Positions 33,072 through 44,756 are shown, counted from the first letter of the stretch. The stretch: DNA of 64,000 nucleotides from Ichthyophis bannanicus (GCA_033557465.1 CM066034.1:986707637-986771636); one strand, 5' to 3'. Made by a program: numbers and translations. The notes: generated by a model from the sequence alone, not told the origin.

Positions 33072-33985
33072 GGCTCTATTTGCTTTCTTGGCTGCCGCTG
33101 CACACAGAGCAGAGGGTTTCAACTTGCCTTCTCTCTATTTGCACCAACTCAATGGAACGAACTACCACCAATGATACGGGCCATCCCGGATCTTATCTCT
33201 TTTAGAAAGGCCTTGAAGACTTACCTCTTCCAACTAGCCTATAACTTTCCACCCTAGATCAGCCATACATACATCTGATAAAGCCAAACACCAATTTAAT
33301 CCTGTTTAATGTAAATAAGTTCCTGCAATGTAAGAATGTTCCTAGGTGTACCACAGCCGAACACCAATTTAATCCTGTTTTAATGTAAATAAGTTCCTGA
33401 GGAGAAACTCTGAATCTAATTCCAAGTGAAGGAATTTTCATAGAAGATGCAGACTCAGCAGATTTGGTAATAGCATTGTATTCTGTAGTCATAGACTGTT
33501 TTAATGTAAATAAGTACCTGCAATGTAAGTTCCTGAAATGTAAGAATGGTCCTAGGTGTACCACAGACAAACACCAATTTAATTCTGTTTTAATGTAAAT
33601 ATCTTAAATAGTTAGTTGTAAACCTAGTTCATATGTTTTATGTAAACCGCACTGATCTGTAATAGCGCGGTATAGAAAAACAAACAAAAAAATAAATTCA
33701 AAAAAATAATTATCCCCATGACACCCAAATTCTTTTCCTGGGTGGTGGTTCCTAATGTGGAACCTTGCATCATGTAACCATAGTCTGGGTTGTTCTTAAG
33801 TGCATAACTTTGCACTTGTCCACATTAAATTTCAACTACCATTTGCATACCCAGTCTATCAAGGTCCTCTTACAATGTTTCGCAATCCTCTTGTGTTTTA
33901 ACAACTTTGAATAATTTAGTGTTATCTGCTGATTTGATCACCTCACTCATTCCCATTTCCAGGTCACTGTGAACATCGGGTCCAA
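33072..33985 (-). mobile_element. CR1 ORF2 fragment, split by an L2 3' end
   Basis: 33072-33122 and 33706-33985 match adjacent parts of the CR1 at 60-490 (GCTCTATTTGCTTTCTTGGC; CTGGGTGGTGGTTCCTAATG; CTTGTCCACATTAAATTTCA). The FADD region remains recognisable near 33915-33935. Confidence 0.85.
33125..33704 (+). mobile_element. L2 LINE 3' end (ORF2 C-terminus and 3' UTR), 5' truncated
   Basis: It opens with the L2 C-terminal motif LWNELPPMIRAIP-type residues (in sequence, AATGGAACGAACTACCACCA) and KALKTYLFQLAY, then a stop. The 3' UTR holds three iterations of a 70-90 bp unit with ACACCAATTTAATCCTGTTT and AATGTAAATAAGTTCCTG. It ends with TGTAAACCGCACTGATCTGT, AGCGCGGTATAGAAA and (A)n-rich tail. 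This tail is the same as that of the L2-tailed SINEs, which identifies their partner LINE. Confidence 0.82.
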
Positions 33986-34991
33986 AGTGTCCCTGACCCT
34001 ACCGCTTCAATTGTACTGCCTAGCTCAATGTAATCTTAAGAACGCTGACACATCAACAAAGAAAGCCATGAATTAGTCAGTTTCTGCCAGTACGATAGCC
34101 AATTAATGCTGGTGTTCAGTATCATGGCAGGACATAGATGCAGTGAGTGAGCACTGCTAATACAGAGCAAACCTCTTCACTGTGTTCAGAAAGGAGTAAT
34201 TAGTGTTGAGTTTAGCACTCCCAGTTGTTCTAAAACGTATCTGAGAAGATCTTGCTCTTTCCACTTTGCCTTGGAGTGAATATGGGTAGGGCTGGGAGTG
34301 GCTAGGATACTGAAACTAGATCAGAGGGTAATACACCTTTACACGTAAGATATCATTCATCAGGGTGTTTTATTGCTGCCCTGAAAATAGTTGTGACAGC
34401 AGTGAGAAAATAACAGACAGGAGAATTTGCCACCCAGGAAGGAAGTCTGGTTTTCTGCATAGCTCATAGATATGGGTGATGCAGCATTCCATTTAACAAG
34501 CTGCTACAGTCCATGGTGATTTATTATGCGTCGTATTTCTCCCAAAGTTCCAAGAACACATATTAAGGAATTTGAAGAAAAAAAAAAGTGCTGGAAAGTT
34601 AACTTAAAGCATTATGCTGCAGAGTTCTTTAAAATGTATCATACCTTAGATAAAATCCAAAGTCCTACAGAAAGTGTAAATTCTGCTGAGATTTAATGCT
34701 GAAAAATGTTGGAGGATGAATTATTGAGAGATATTTCCTGCTCCGCCAATGTTATCTTTCCAACAATCACTTTATTCTGAAGCAAAAATTTATGAAAAGC
34801 TCTGAAGCTCAAAATGAAGAAAAAAGGCACAAATCCCTGAAGTATACCAAGTTGCAAATTATACCAACACATATAGTGTAGTTACCCGCATGAAAAAACA
34901 TTCAACGTTAGAGGAAGAGCAGGAGTAGGATACTCTCCACCCCCCCACCCCCTAAAAATAATCACAATTATAGGGCAAGAACCTTTCTGCC
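33986..34991. other. No recognised gene or repeat
   Basis: AT-rich, apparently unique sequence. No long open frame. Confidence 0.4.
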
Positions 34992-35121
34992 GGGCAGAAG
35001 AGAAGGGAATGGCTGCGAAAGCAGCCCTGATGCAAGCTGTCTGCCTGCAGGGATCTGATCTCCTGCGGGCAGACAGCTTGCATCAGCCCCATGATTGCAG
35101 CTAACCCCTTCTCTTCTGCCC
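34992..35121. repeat. Foldback (palindromic) repeat
   Basis: Arms of about 60 bp: GGGCAGAAGAGAAGGGA ... GATGCAAGCTGTCTGCC ... and the inverted GGCAGACAGCTTGCATC ... CCCCTTCTCTTCTGCCC, meeting at about 35053-35058. Imperfect in the GCTGCGAAAGCAGC stretch. Possibly a small MITE; no clear target duplication. Confidence 0.7.
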
Positions 35122-35409
35122 ACAGGAGATCAGATCCCCATGGACAGAACAGGTGGGAAAGGCCAGGATCGTGGCCTGCAAGGCAGAATTAGAGAAATGA
35201 TGGGGTAGCAATTAAAAGGTTAGATGGGGGAGTAAAACTGCAACAACTTAAAGGGACAGAAACAAATAAAAAAACAAACGGGAGAGAGGATGGGGGGAAT
35301 GTAGGCAGGGGGCTGGGAAAAGGGGAGAGAGTCTTGGGAAAGAGAGTGGGGAAGGGTTTGAGGGGGGAGGAAGAGTGCAAGGTGTTGGATGTTAAAGGAT
35401 GAAACCATG

Positions 35410-35690
35410 GGGATTAAGGACACATACAGGCATCCCACCTCTGTAGGACAGACATGTATCCCAGCACCACACTACATATATGTGCATAAATACAGGCACC
35501 TCACCTCCACACTGCGCACACATTCGCATGGGCAGCCTACCTCTGCACATCACACATATAGGCTCCCCAGCACACACATGCACCGTAGCCCTGCACTCCA
35601 CCCACACAAAGGCACTGACCGCCACATCCCATGCACAGACAGGCACGCCACTATTACACCACACACCTACATAGACACTCGCTATCTAAA
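35410..35690. repeat. CA-rich degenerate tandem repeat
   Basis: Irregular iterations of CACA, CACAT and CACACCTACAT with AGGCA and CACCTC spacers. Low-complexity composition accounts for the open frames in both directions. Confidence 0.6.
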
Positions 35691-35699
35691 GATGACACG

Positions 35700-36559
35700 C
35701 AGTGTAGGAATTTAGCGCTGGTCTCATGAGACTTGAGAACATGAGACCAGTGCAAGAGACAACTGCGAGTGGGGTGGAGGGGGCACAAGGAGGTCACAAG
35801 CACTGGCTCCTGACTCCTAAATCTGCACAAAATTTGTGAAGGCCTGTATTATTCAATGGAGAAAATATGAAGAAGGATGCTATGCCTCAGAGACAGGCCA
35901 AATGTTAAAAACAAGAACAAATTGACACAGACACAATATCAGACATCACAAGGCAGACTTGGGTAACACCTCTGTGGGGAACCGTTTTCTCAGGACCAGA
36001 GCAATGCCTTATGGTCAGAATATTCAGCATCAGTGGCTAGCTGCAACCCGGGGTTGTATCCAGCCCTGGGTTGCCCAGATTGGCAAGAAGCTAACCAGAC
36101 AGCAGCAATATTCAGATACTCCCTGGTTGACTTCCCCGACCTTTGCTGTGCCTTACATTTGCATTTTGCTATAACCAGGCAGCAGTACAATATCGCAGGC
36201 TGCCCAATTATGTCCAGGTGCCAGAATGTCCCAATGCTAACCCGAGGTGTGCAGCGGTAGCGCCCGGCGATATCGTGCATAGAGGGATTAACACGGTTGA
36301 ATATTGGGACAAAACCATTTTTGTTGCTCTGTCACCTTCCAATCACCCATCCAGCTCTCCCACTGTCCTCCATCCCCCACCCCACACATACACACTATCA
36401 CCAGTAGGAGGAGTTCTGCATGTACCAGTTGGTCAGTGCCAGGGTCTGAGATTCCTCCAAGCAGCAGAAGATTCAACAACAACATGCGTAAACAGCAAAG
36501 AATGTTTTAATAATGCAAAGACTTTAAACTGAAGAAATAGACTCATATAGGCAAATACA
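35700..36559. other. No recognised gene; short inverted motifs
   Basis: A hairpin CTGGTCTCATG / CATGAGACCAG lies at 35719-35752. 36010-36290 carries pairs such as AACCCGGGGTTG and CAGCCCTGGGTTG and ends in a CpG-containing stretch, suggesting another small repeat, but its edges are unclear. Confidence 0.4.
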
Positions 36560-36832
36560 GTATGAGATAGTGCCAGTCCCCTCTGGGTAACTCCATTCCC
36601 AGTCTTGCTAATAGCGCAAAGGTCTCAGTTAGAGCAAGAAGATGCAGAGTATTAGAGATAAAGAAGTCGTGAATGAAGGCGAGTTTATTAGAGATGGAGT
36701 GCGCGTTCCACAAGGCACATGAAAAAGGGAGGGAGGATGGGGAAAAGAGAGTTATAGGAATAAGATTTGAGGTGTTCTGTGTTGATCTGTCCTGGAAGTG
36801 TGAAAAAAGTCTAATGGGGCCAGATTTGAAAT
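36560..36832 (-). pseudogene. L2 LINE ORF2 N-terminus (endonuclease start)
   Basis: The minus frame contains SLPFSCALWNAHSISNKLAF and IHDFFISNTLHLLALTET. This is the L2 endonuclease opening (LWNARS.SNK..FI.D.I......L..LTET). Truncated after about 80 residues. Confidence 0.85.
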
Positions 36833-37180
36833 CAGGACCGTACCTAGCCCTGTGCGAGCGGTGCGGCCGCACAGGGTGCAAAGACTTAAGGGGTGCATTT
36901 CGGATGTCTGCCGTTGCCTGCCGTCACCACTTTTTCTTCACACAGTGGCGGCAGGCAACGGCAGACATCTGAAATGCACCTCTTAAGCCTTCTCGGGCTT
37001 GCTAAGCACATCTGTCCCTCCCTGCTCTGACGCGACATCAGAGAAGAGAGGGACAGATCTGATTAGCATGCAGGCAGCTTACACAGCGGCCGCGCCTCTT
37101 CTCTCCTGCCACTGGGGAGAGGAGGCGCACGCCCATTGTGCAAGTTGCACAGGGCACAATTCAACCTTGGTATGGCACTG
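36833..37180. mobile_element. hAT MITE, 348 bp
   Basis: The tips CAGGACCGTACCTAG and (inverted) CAGTGCCATACCAAGG are flanked by TTTGAAAT (36825-36832) and TTTGTAAT (37181-37188), an 8-bp target duplication with one mismatch. An internal palindrome (GATGTCTGCCGTTGCCTGCC and its inverse) lies at about 36904-36972. A related piece lies at 44072-44205. Confidence 0.82.
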
Positions 37181-37188
37181 TTTGTAAT

Positions 37189-37708
37189 TGATATCTCCCG
37201 ATAGGAGAAGGAGTAGAAGAGTGTGGGGGAGAGAAGAGGGGGCACAGTGATAATGAGAGTGAGTTTTTTTCAGAGAGAAGGGAGATGGGTGAATGAGAGG
37301 AAGAAAATGATGAAGCTGAAAAGCACACCACAGGGTAGAAGACAAGATGGCAGGAAAGGTGAGGATGGCACGGGGAGATGGTTCACACATCATTTGTTTC
37401 AGCCACAGGGTTGTCTGGGGCTGGAGCTGAGGCCGGGACTGGGGCTGAGGTTGCAGTTATGGGCACCTACCGCCGCCTCCTTCCTTCCCATAGCTGTGGG
37501 GCCGCACAGTTGAAACAAGCTCCATTTGACTTGCAGGGCTCTGTGACTATGGAGCCCTGTGCAGTTCAAAAAGCTTTTACCATAAAGGCCCTGTGATAGA
37601 AACAGATGATGTGTGAACCTGCAGGGCTCTGCAGACACAGAGTCCTATGATTCAAACTAAACATGTATTTATTTATTTAAAAAATATATATTCCACATAT
37701 TAACATGT
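37189..37708. other. No recognised gene
   Basis: Purine-rich to 37370; then mixed sequence with repeated GCAGGGCTCTG units (37534, 37621) and a (TTTA)n tail at 37667-37680. Confidence 0.4.
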
Positions 37709-37737
37709 TGTTGTTGTTAAGTGCCGTCGAGTCGGAG

Positions 37738-39304
37738 TCAACTCATGGCGACCCTCTGGACAGCTATCCTAAATTGTGTTCGGTCTTCAGTCAGGCGGCT
37801 CATTGTTGACAGACTGGTACCCGTAGCTGCTGTTATTGTATCGATCCATCTCATTGCTGGCCTTCCTCTTTTGCATTGACCTATCTTGCCAAGCATGATG
37901 TCTTTCTCTAATGATCTCTCTCTTTGCATGATGTGTCCAAAGTATGAAAGTCAAAGTCTTCTCATCTGAGCTTCTAAAGAAAGCTTAGGTTTGATCTCCT
38001 CTAGTACCGACTGGTTTGTTCTTCGGGCAGTCCATGGTATACACGGTATTCGCCGCCAGCACCATAATTCAAAAGCATCAATTTTCTTCCTGTCTATCTT
38101 TTTCACTGTCCAGCTTTCACATCCATATGATGTTATTGAAAATACCATGGCTTGAACAAGTCGAATCTTTGTATGGAGAGAGACATCTCTGCTCTTCAGA
38201 ATCTTATCTAGTCTTTCATAGCCATTCTGCCAAGAGCAATGCGTCGTCTGATTTCTTGACTGCTTGTTGCTTCTTTATTGATAGTTGATCCAAGTAGGTT
38301 AAAGTTGTTCACGATTTCAATTTCTTCTTCAAGATGAACCTGTTGATTATGCCAGTTGTCATGATCTTTGTCTTCTTTATATTAAGGTGCAGGCCCATTT
38401 TCAGACTATGTTCTTTGATTGTGAGAAGCAAATGTTTCAGATCATCTTCACTTTCAGTCAGTAATGTGGTATCATCAGCATAGTGAAGGTTGTTGATGAG
38501 TCTTCCACCAATCTTCACACCTCTGTTGTCTTCATACAATCCTGCTTCTCTGATGATTTGTCCTGCATATAAATTAAACAGGTAGGGGGAAAGTATGCAG
38601 CCTTGTCTTACACCTTTGCTTATTTTAAACCATTCAGCTTCTCCTTGTTCCGTTCAAACTGTTGCTTCTTGATCAATGTACAGATTGTGCAAGAGTACTA
38701 TCAGGTGTTCTGGTATACCCATGCTTCTTAATGTGGCCCAGAGTTTCTCATGGTTTACACAGTCAAAAGCTTTGCTATAGTCGATAAAGCACACATAGAT
38801 ATCCTTTTGGTATTCTTTAGTTTTTTCAAGGATCCATCTCACATCCACAATGATATCTCTCGTTCCTCGCCCTTTCCTGAACCCTGCTTGCACTTCAGGT
38901 AGTTCTTGTTCCAGGTATGGTTGTAGTCTCTTTTGAATAATCTTCAGTAGAATCTTGCTGGCATGTGGGATCAGAGCGATTGTGCGATAATTTCCACAGT
39001 CAGTTGGATCACCTTTCTTTAGTATTGGTATAAACACAGATCTTTTCCAATCAGTTGGCCATGATGTTGTCTTCCATATTTCTTGGCAGAGCCTTGTAAG
39101 CATGGTAAAAGCTGCATCAGATTGCTGTAATACTTCTATGGGAATGCTATCAATGCCTGCTGCTTTGTTCTTTGTTAAGGCTTTCAATGCTGCTTCAACT
39201 TCTTCTTTCATCATCAATGGTTCCCGATCATAAGGTACAGGTTGAAATGGCTGTTGGTCCACTTGATCTTTATCATATAAAAAAACTCTGTATATTCCTT
39301 CCAT
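37738..39304 (-). pseudogene. RTE reverse transcriptase and C-terminus, frameshifted
   Basis: The frame 39304-38654 is open and includes NKAAGIDSIPIEVLQ, WKRSVFIPILKKGDPTDC, NYRTIALIPHASK, QAGFRKGRGTRDII and VCFIDYSKAFDCVNH (motif A Asp). The next piece (38539-38309) carries NNLHYADDTTLL, the YADD site. The C-terminus has ELWCWRRIPCIPWTARRTN and GQCKRGRPAMRWIDTI, diagnostic of the RTE/BovB clade. Confidence 0.92.
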
Positions 39305-39532
39305 CTTTTCTTGATCTTCTCAGCATCATTCAACATAGAACCTTGAGCATCTTGTAACATTCCAATTCGAGGCTGGAACTTTTTCTTTAACTCTTGTAGC
39401 TTTTAGGAAAGCCAATCTTGTTCTTCCTCTACTAGTTTCTTTGCATGCGTCATTGTAGTACTTTTCCTTGTCCTGTCTTGCTGCATGCTGGAAATCTTCA
39501 TTGAGTTCTGTTCTTTCTTTCTCCTCTGGCTT

Positions 39533-40490
39533 TTAGCTTCTCTGCGTTTCTGGGCAATTTTCTGAGTTTCTTCCATCATCCATTTTGGCCGTTTTTTTCT
39601 TTTTCACCTTTTGTAGAGACTTCTCGCTTTCTTCCAACACAACCTTCTTGATGTCATTCCATAACTCTTCTGGAGCTCTGTCTTTTGTATCTAAAGCAGC
39701 AAATCGATTTTGCAGGCAGTCTTTAAATTCCAGTGGTATATTCTCAAGGTCATATTTTGCTGCATTCATGAGTGGTTTGCTCTTTTTCAACTTTAGCTTG
39801 AGTTTGCATACTAGTAGATGATGATCTGTACCACAGTCAGCTCCAGGTTTTGTCTTTGTTGATGTTATAGAGCTTTTCCATCGTTGACTTCCACAGATGT
39901 AGTCAATTTGATTTTTATACAGTCCATTGGGTGAGGTCCATGTGTACAGTCGCTGCTTGTGTTGCTGGAAGAAGGTGTTTGAGATGAATAGATCGTTGGT
40001 CCTGCAGAATTCTATCAGTCTTTCTCCAGCTTCATTTCTGTTGCCGTCCATATTTTCCAACTACTTTGTCTTCTTCTTTGTTGCCAACTTTTGCGTTCCA
40101 GTCACCCATGACTATCAGGATATCCTGTTTGCATGTTCTGTCAATTTCAGCTTGTACTTGTTCATAGAACTCTTCAATTTCATTCTCTTCTGCAGCTGTT
40201 GTTGGGGCATATACTTGAATTATAGTTGTGTTGATAGGCATTCCTCATAGACAAATAGAGATTAAGTGTTCACTGACTGCATTGTATTTCATTACAGTTC
40301 TTGCAAGTTTCTTCTTTATTATAAATGCAACACCATTTCTTCTTTGTCTTTCATTTCCAGCATAGTAGACTATGTGATCATCTGAAGCAAAGTGCCCTAT
40401 GCCAGTCCATTTCAGTTCACTGACACCCAACAGATCAAGTTGTACACGTTCCATTTCATTCTTGATCACCTCCAACTTCCCTTGGTTCAT
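39533..40490 (-). pseudogene. RTE endonuclease domain, frameshifted
   Basis: The APE-type endonuclease nicks the target for priming. Pieces in order: LLGVSELKWTGIGHF (catalytic Glu), RNGVAFIIKKKLART, INTTIIQVYAPTTAAEE, DILIVMGDWNAKVGN (Asp/Asn), TWTSPNGLYKNQIDYI and CGTDHHLLVCKLKLK (the TDHH box). Three frames are needed (40490-40245, 40241-40032, 40060-39533). Confidence 0.9.
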
Positions 40491-40765
40491 GCTTCGTACG
40501 TTCCATGTTCCAATGTGTAAGACATCTTTACAGCTTCTGACTCATTTCATGTGCAGCTACATCAGCAGTCAGACGTCCCGAGGGCTTTGATCCAACCACA
40601 TCGTAAATGCTGGCTTTACTCTGAAAAGTCTTCAGCTCTTCCCCAGTAGTTAGTTGAGTGCCTTCTGACCTGGGGGTCTCACCTTCCAGCATTACAGCAC
40701 AATTTGTTTTGTTGTAACTATCCATTGGGTTTTCATGGCAAGATACAGAAGTAGATTGCCGGGCC

Positions 40766-41221
40766 TATTACATGGCAGAGTACAATAAACACACATAATC
40801 ATATTAAAAATAATAAAAACCAAAGAATTAAAAAATATAGCATAGATCTTTAAATCTAAAAAACATGCCACACAGCAGTGGAAGGGAGGATTCATCTGTT
40901 GCAATGCATGCCCAGAACTGGAGCCCCGGCCCCAGCCAGATCATCTCAGAGGTATCATCTGGTTCCGGTTGCAGTGGCAAAAGGGTGACAATTTCTGGGG
41001 GGTGGCACCTGACAGATCATAGAAACACCTATGCCTTCCTTTCCCTTTGGGTTGAACCCTCTGGAACTTGAAAGCTGCCAGAAATTGAAGTATGGGTGTT
41101 GCTATCAGGACAGCCTGGTCATCCAGCAGAGGAAGAAGCCGAAAAAGTCCCAGCCAAGGAACCAGTCCAAAACAGAACAGGCAGTAGTCAAGGCAGGCTG
41201 AGTAAGTTCATGAATGATAGA
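40766..41221. other. No recognised gene
   Basis: AT-rich, then GC-richer sequence leading to the truncated start of a CR1. No motif. Confidence 0.4.
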
Positions 41222-43999
41222 CAAGCAAAGCTTGTTGCGCTCTATGTTAGAGAGGGCATTGAGTCAGAAAGGATTAAAGTTTTGCAGGAAACAAAATTTG
41301 CTGTAGAATCTCTATGGATTGAAATTCCATGTAAAAAAGGGGAAGGCGATGGCGGTGGGGGTGTACTATCGACCGCCTGGCCAGAATGAACAAATGGATG
41401 ATGATATGCTCAAAGAAATCAAGGAAGCTAACAAAAGTTACAGCGTGGTAATAATAATGGGCGATTTCAATTACCCCGGTATTGACTGGGTCAGTGTCAC
41501 GGCAGTACATGCTAGGGAGATAAACTTCCTAGATGACATAAATGACTGCTTCTTGGAGCAGCTGGTCCATGAACCGATGAGAGGGGAAGCCATATTAGAC
41601 CTAGTCCTTAGTGGAACACCAGATCTAGTGCAAGAGATAAGGGTGTTGGGGCCACTTGGCAATAGTGATCATAGCATGATCGCCTTTGATTTAATTAGTG
41701 GAGGAGAGATAATAAGGAAATCCACAGTACTACCTTTTAACTTTCGAAAGGGAGACTATGATAAAATGAGGAAAATAGTTAAGAAAAAACTAAATGGAGC
41801 AGTTGCAAAGGTTAAAGACTTACATTAAGCTTGGGTGTTGTTGAAAAATACTATCTTGGAAGCCCAGACCAGCTGTATTCTACGCTTTAAGAAAAGTGGA
41901 AGGAAGTCCAAAAAACTGCCAGCATGGTTTAAAGGTGAGGTCAGAGAGGCTGTTGTTGCCAAAAAAGCATCTTTCAGGAAATGGAAAAAAGAGCGAAACG
42001 ATGAAACCTGGAAACAGCACAAGCACTGGCAGGTCAAATGCAAGGCATTGATAAAGAAGGCAAAGAGAGAATTTGAGAAGAAGCTTGCTGCGAAAGCAAA
42101 AATGCAAAATAAAGATTTTTTCAAGTACATTCATAGCAAAAAACCTGTGAGAGAGTCAGTTGGACCATTAGATGATAGAGGAGTTAAAGGGGCACTAAGA
42201 GGCGACAAGGCGATAGCGGAGAGACTGAATTCTTTGCTTCGGTCTTTACTGAGGAAGATATAGGGATGTTACCCATGACTGAAGTAGTATTTAAAGGTGC
42301 GGAAGAATTGAAGGAAATATCGATACATCGGGAAGATGTATTACAACTATTAGATAAACTGAAGAGTAGCAAATCACCTGGGCCAGATGGTATACATCCA
42401 AGGGTGTTGAAAGAACTGAAATATGAGATTGCAGACCTGCTATTAGTAATCTGTGAACTATCATTAAAATCATCTCTAATACCTGAAGATTGGCGGATCG
42501 CCAATGTAACACCAATTTTTAAAAAGGGTTCGAGGGGTGATCCGGGAAACTACAGACCGGTGAGCCTGACGTCAGTACCGGGGAAAAATGGTAGAAACCA
42601 TCATAAAGAATAAAATTACTCAGCATGTAGATAGTCATGGCCTAATGGGAGACAGCCAACATGGCTTTAGACAAGGAAGATCTTGTCTTACTAATCTGTT
42701 ATGTTTTTTTGAAAGTGTGAATAAACGGGTGGACAAAGGTGAGTCGGTTGATATAGTGTATCTGGACTTTCAGAAAGCCTTTGACAAGGTCCCTCATCAG
42801 AGACTTTTGGCAAAACTAAAGAGTCATGGGATAGGAGGCAGTGTACTACTGTGGATCAGGAACTGGTTAAAAGATAGAAAGCAGAGGGTGGGGCTAAATG
42901 GCCAATTTTCCCAATGGAGAAAGGTGAATAGTGGTGTACCTCAGGGATCTGTGCTGGGTCCGCTGCTTTTTGACATATTCATAAATGACCTGGAAAGTGT
43001 AACAACGAGTGAAGTTATCAAATTTGCAGATGACACAAAACTATTTAAAGTTGTTAAAACCCAAGAGGATTGTGGAAAATTGCAAGAGGATCTTGCTAAA
43101 TTGGAAGACTGGGCATCAAAATGGCAGATGAAATTTAATGTGGACAAGTGCAAAGTTATGCACCTAGGGAAGAACAACCCAAACTATGGTTACACGATGC
43201 AAGGTTCCACATTAGGAACCACCACCCAGGAAAAAGATTTAGGCGTCATCGTGGATAACATGTTAAAACCCTCGGCCCAGTGTGCAGTGGCAGCCAAGAG
43301 AGCAAATAGAATGCTAGGTATCATAAAGAAAGGAATGGAAAATAAAACAAAAGATATTATAATGCCTCTATATCGTTCCATGGTGAGACCGCACCTTGAA
43401 TATTGTGTGCAATTCTGGTTGCCGTATCTTAAAAAGGATATAGCGTTATTAGAAAAGGTTCAGAGAAGAGCCACCAAAATGGTAAAGGGGATGGAAGGAT
43501 ACTCCTATGAAGAAAGGCTAAAAAGGTTAGGGCTCTTCAACCTGTAAAAGAGACGGCTGAGGGGAGATATGATAGAAGTCTATAAATTAATGAACGGAGT
43601 GGAACGGGTAAACGTAGATCTATTATTTACCTTATCAGAATATAGAAAGACTAGGGGACATGCAATGAAGCTACAGGGTAAACTATTTAAGACTAATAAA
43701 AGAAAATATGTTTTCACTCAACGTGTAATCAAACTCTGGAATTTGTTACCCGAGGATGTAGTAAAGGCTGTTAGTGTAGCTGGGTTTAAAAGGTTTGGAC
43801 AAGTTCCTGGAGGAAAGGTCCATAAACCAATATTAAGAAGGGACCCAGGGTATCACTGCTTGACCCAGTAGAAGCATTGCAGAACCTGTGTCTCTTGGGG
43901 AAACTGCTAGATACATATGACCTAGATTGGCCACTGATGGAAACAGGATACTGGGCTTGATGGACCCTGCTCTGACCCAGTATGGCATATCTTATGTTC
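41222..43999 (+). mobile_element. CR1 LINE (same subfamily as 1-2330), 5' truncated, best-preserved copy
   Basis: It begins within the endonuclease at VALYVREGIESER and runs to the 3' end (CCCAGTATGGCATATCTTAT then GTTCTTAA). Endonuclease 41319-41828 with MGDFNYPGIDW and GNSDHSMIAFD; basic linker 41835-42263; RT 42266-43547; C-terminal part 43569-43871. Disruptions are few: a frameshift near 41340, a stop near 41826, a frameshift near 42230, another near 42585, and one stop at 43545-43547 where other copies have a glutamate codon. It is a useful reference for the rearranged copies at 60-64 kb. Confidence 0.95.
42588..43547 (+). CDS. CR1 reverse transcriptase core (open over 319 codons)
   Basis: Reverse transcriptase of the CR1 element. 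DSQHGFRQGRSCLTNLL is motif 2, VYLDFQKAFDKVPHQRLL is motif A with the catalytic Asp, NSGVPQGSVLGPLLFDIFI is motif B, and EVIKFADDTKLF is the catalytic motif C (FADD). KCKVMHLGKNNPNYGYTM and KRANRMLGIIKKGMENK lie in the thumb. PHLEYCVQFWLPYLKKDI closes the conserved part. The fingers lie in the preceding frame (42266-42613), separated by one indel at about 42585, so this is not a complete protein. Confidence 0.9.
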   Translation: MVETIIKNKITQHVDSHGLMGDSQHGFRQGRSCLTNLLCFFESVNKRVDKGESVDIVYLDFQKAFDKVPHQRLLAKLKSHGIGGSVLLWIRNWLKDRKQRVGLNGQFSQWRKVNSGVPQGSVLGPLLFDIFINDLESVTTSEVIKFADDTKLFKVVKTQEDCGKLQEDLAKLEDWASKWQMKFNVDKCKVMHLGKNNPNYGYTMQGSTLGTTTQEKDLGVIVDNMLKPSAQCAVAAKRANRMLGIIKKGMENKTKDIIMPLYRSMVRPHLEYCVQFWLPYLKKDIALLEKVQRRATKMVKGMEGYSYEERLKRLGLFNL

Positions 44000-44071
44000 T
44001 TAAAGCTCTAACACCATGAGCGGAGAGCACAGCACTCGAAGCTGCCATGAGAGACTTAGCTGAGTTCCAGG

Positions 44072-44205
44072 CAGGACCGTACCTGTGCGACTAATGAGTC
44101 TGGTGCCCCCCTTCCACCCAGCAGCATGAAGTAATTCACTCATTTCAAGCTTCTTGGAACTCCAGTGATGATATTGGTGCCCCTTCTGTGCTTGGTACGA
44201 CCCTG
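44072..44205. repeat. hAT MITE-like fragment
   Basis: The tips CAGGACCGTACCTGTG and (inverted) CAGGGTCGTACCAAGC resemble those of the MITE at 36833-37180. The flanking 8-mers do not match well, so the boundaries are uncertain. Confidence 0.5.
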
Positions 44206-44229
44206 GTCCGGTAGAGCATTCTTTATATA

Positions 44230-44400
44230 GTTAACGGCAGGTAAACCTGCCCAAATCTTTTAACAATTTCTGTTCCTTAATCTTTATTGTATAAAGTTGC
44301 TCGTTCATTGTAAACATTGTTTGAAATGTTCAAGGTTCCATGTAAAGCACTTTGACCTCTATGAAAAGTGGTATATAAATCCAGCCAAATAAATAAAAAA
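44230..44400 (+). repeat. LINE/SINE 3' tail fragment (AAAGTGGTATATAAAT type)
   Basis: CACTTTGACCTCTATGAAAAG then GGTATATAAATCCAG and (AAAT)n resembles the tail of the SINE at 54402-54690, a third tail type in this window. Confidence 0.55.
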
Positions 44401-44470
44401 CTATATAGGCACGGGGAGCCATTTAGTCCAAGAGATCTTCAGAAGGGACCAATTGGGTAGTGCATCATCA

Positions 44471-44756
44471 TTTATTTATTTACATTCTCTTTTATACCGC
44501 GCTATTCTGCATCAGTGCGGTTTACATTGAACAAACTGAAATTACATTGAACAGAGCATTATAACTTGGAGATAACTATTTTACAGGGAACATGGCCTAT
44601 GGAGGGTTAAGTGGCTTGCCCAAGACCACAGGAGCACCTGTGGGACTAGAAACCCCAGTCCTTCCGGCCCAAGGTTGCTGTCCTCTAGTGGGATTTGAAC
44701 CCCCGACCTTCCGGCCTGAACTACCTTGCCCCAACCACTAGGCCACTCCTCCACTC
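44471..44756 (-). repeat. tRNA-derived SINE with L2-type tail, full length
   Basis: (TTTA)n at left, TATACCGCGCTATTCTGCAT and GTGCGGTTTACATTGAAC tail, core AAGTGGCTTGCCCAAGACCA, B-box complement GGGATTTGAACCCC, A-box complement CCACTAGGCCA at right. Nearly the same sequence as 11881-12170. Confidence 0.88.

Larger units (their letters stand above)
37709..40765 (-). mobile_element. RTE/BovB-like LINE, near full length, decayed
   Basis: The 3' end is at the left: a short (CAA)n tract (TTGTTGTTGTT on plus) precedes complement of GAGTTGACTCCGACTCGACG, the hallmark RTE-BovB 3' end. The single ORF runs right to left through endonuclease, RT and a C-terminal domain. The 5' end is taken at about 40765, where GGCAATCTACTTCTGTATC starts on the minus strand. 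Several frameshifts break the ORF. Its 3' end is shared with the SINEs at 17494 and 28346. Confidence 0.9.

Noticed and set aside
35410..35690. CRISPR-like repeat array
   Set aside because: No constant repeat with unique spacers; a vertebrate low-complexity tract.
35389..35715. His/Thr-rich open frame suggesting a repeat protein
   Set aside because: It is the translation of a CA-rich degenerate repeat and reads as biased peptide in several frames.
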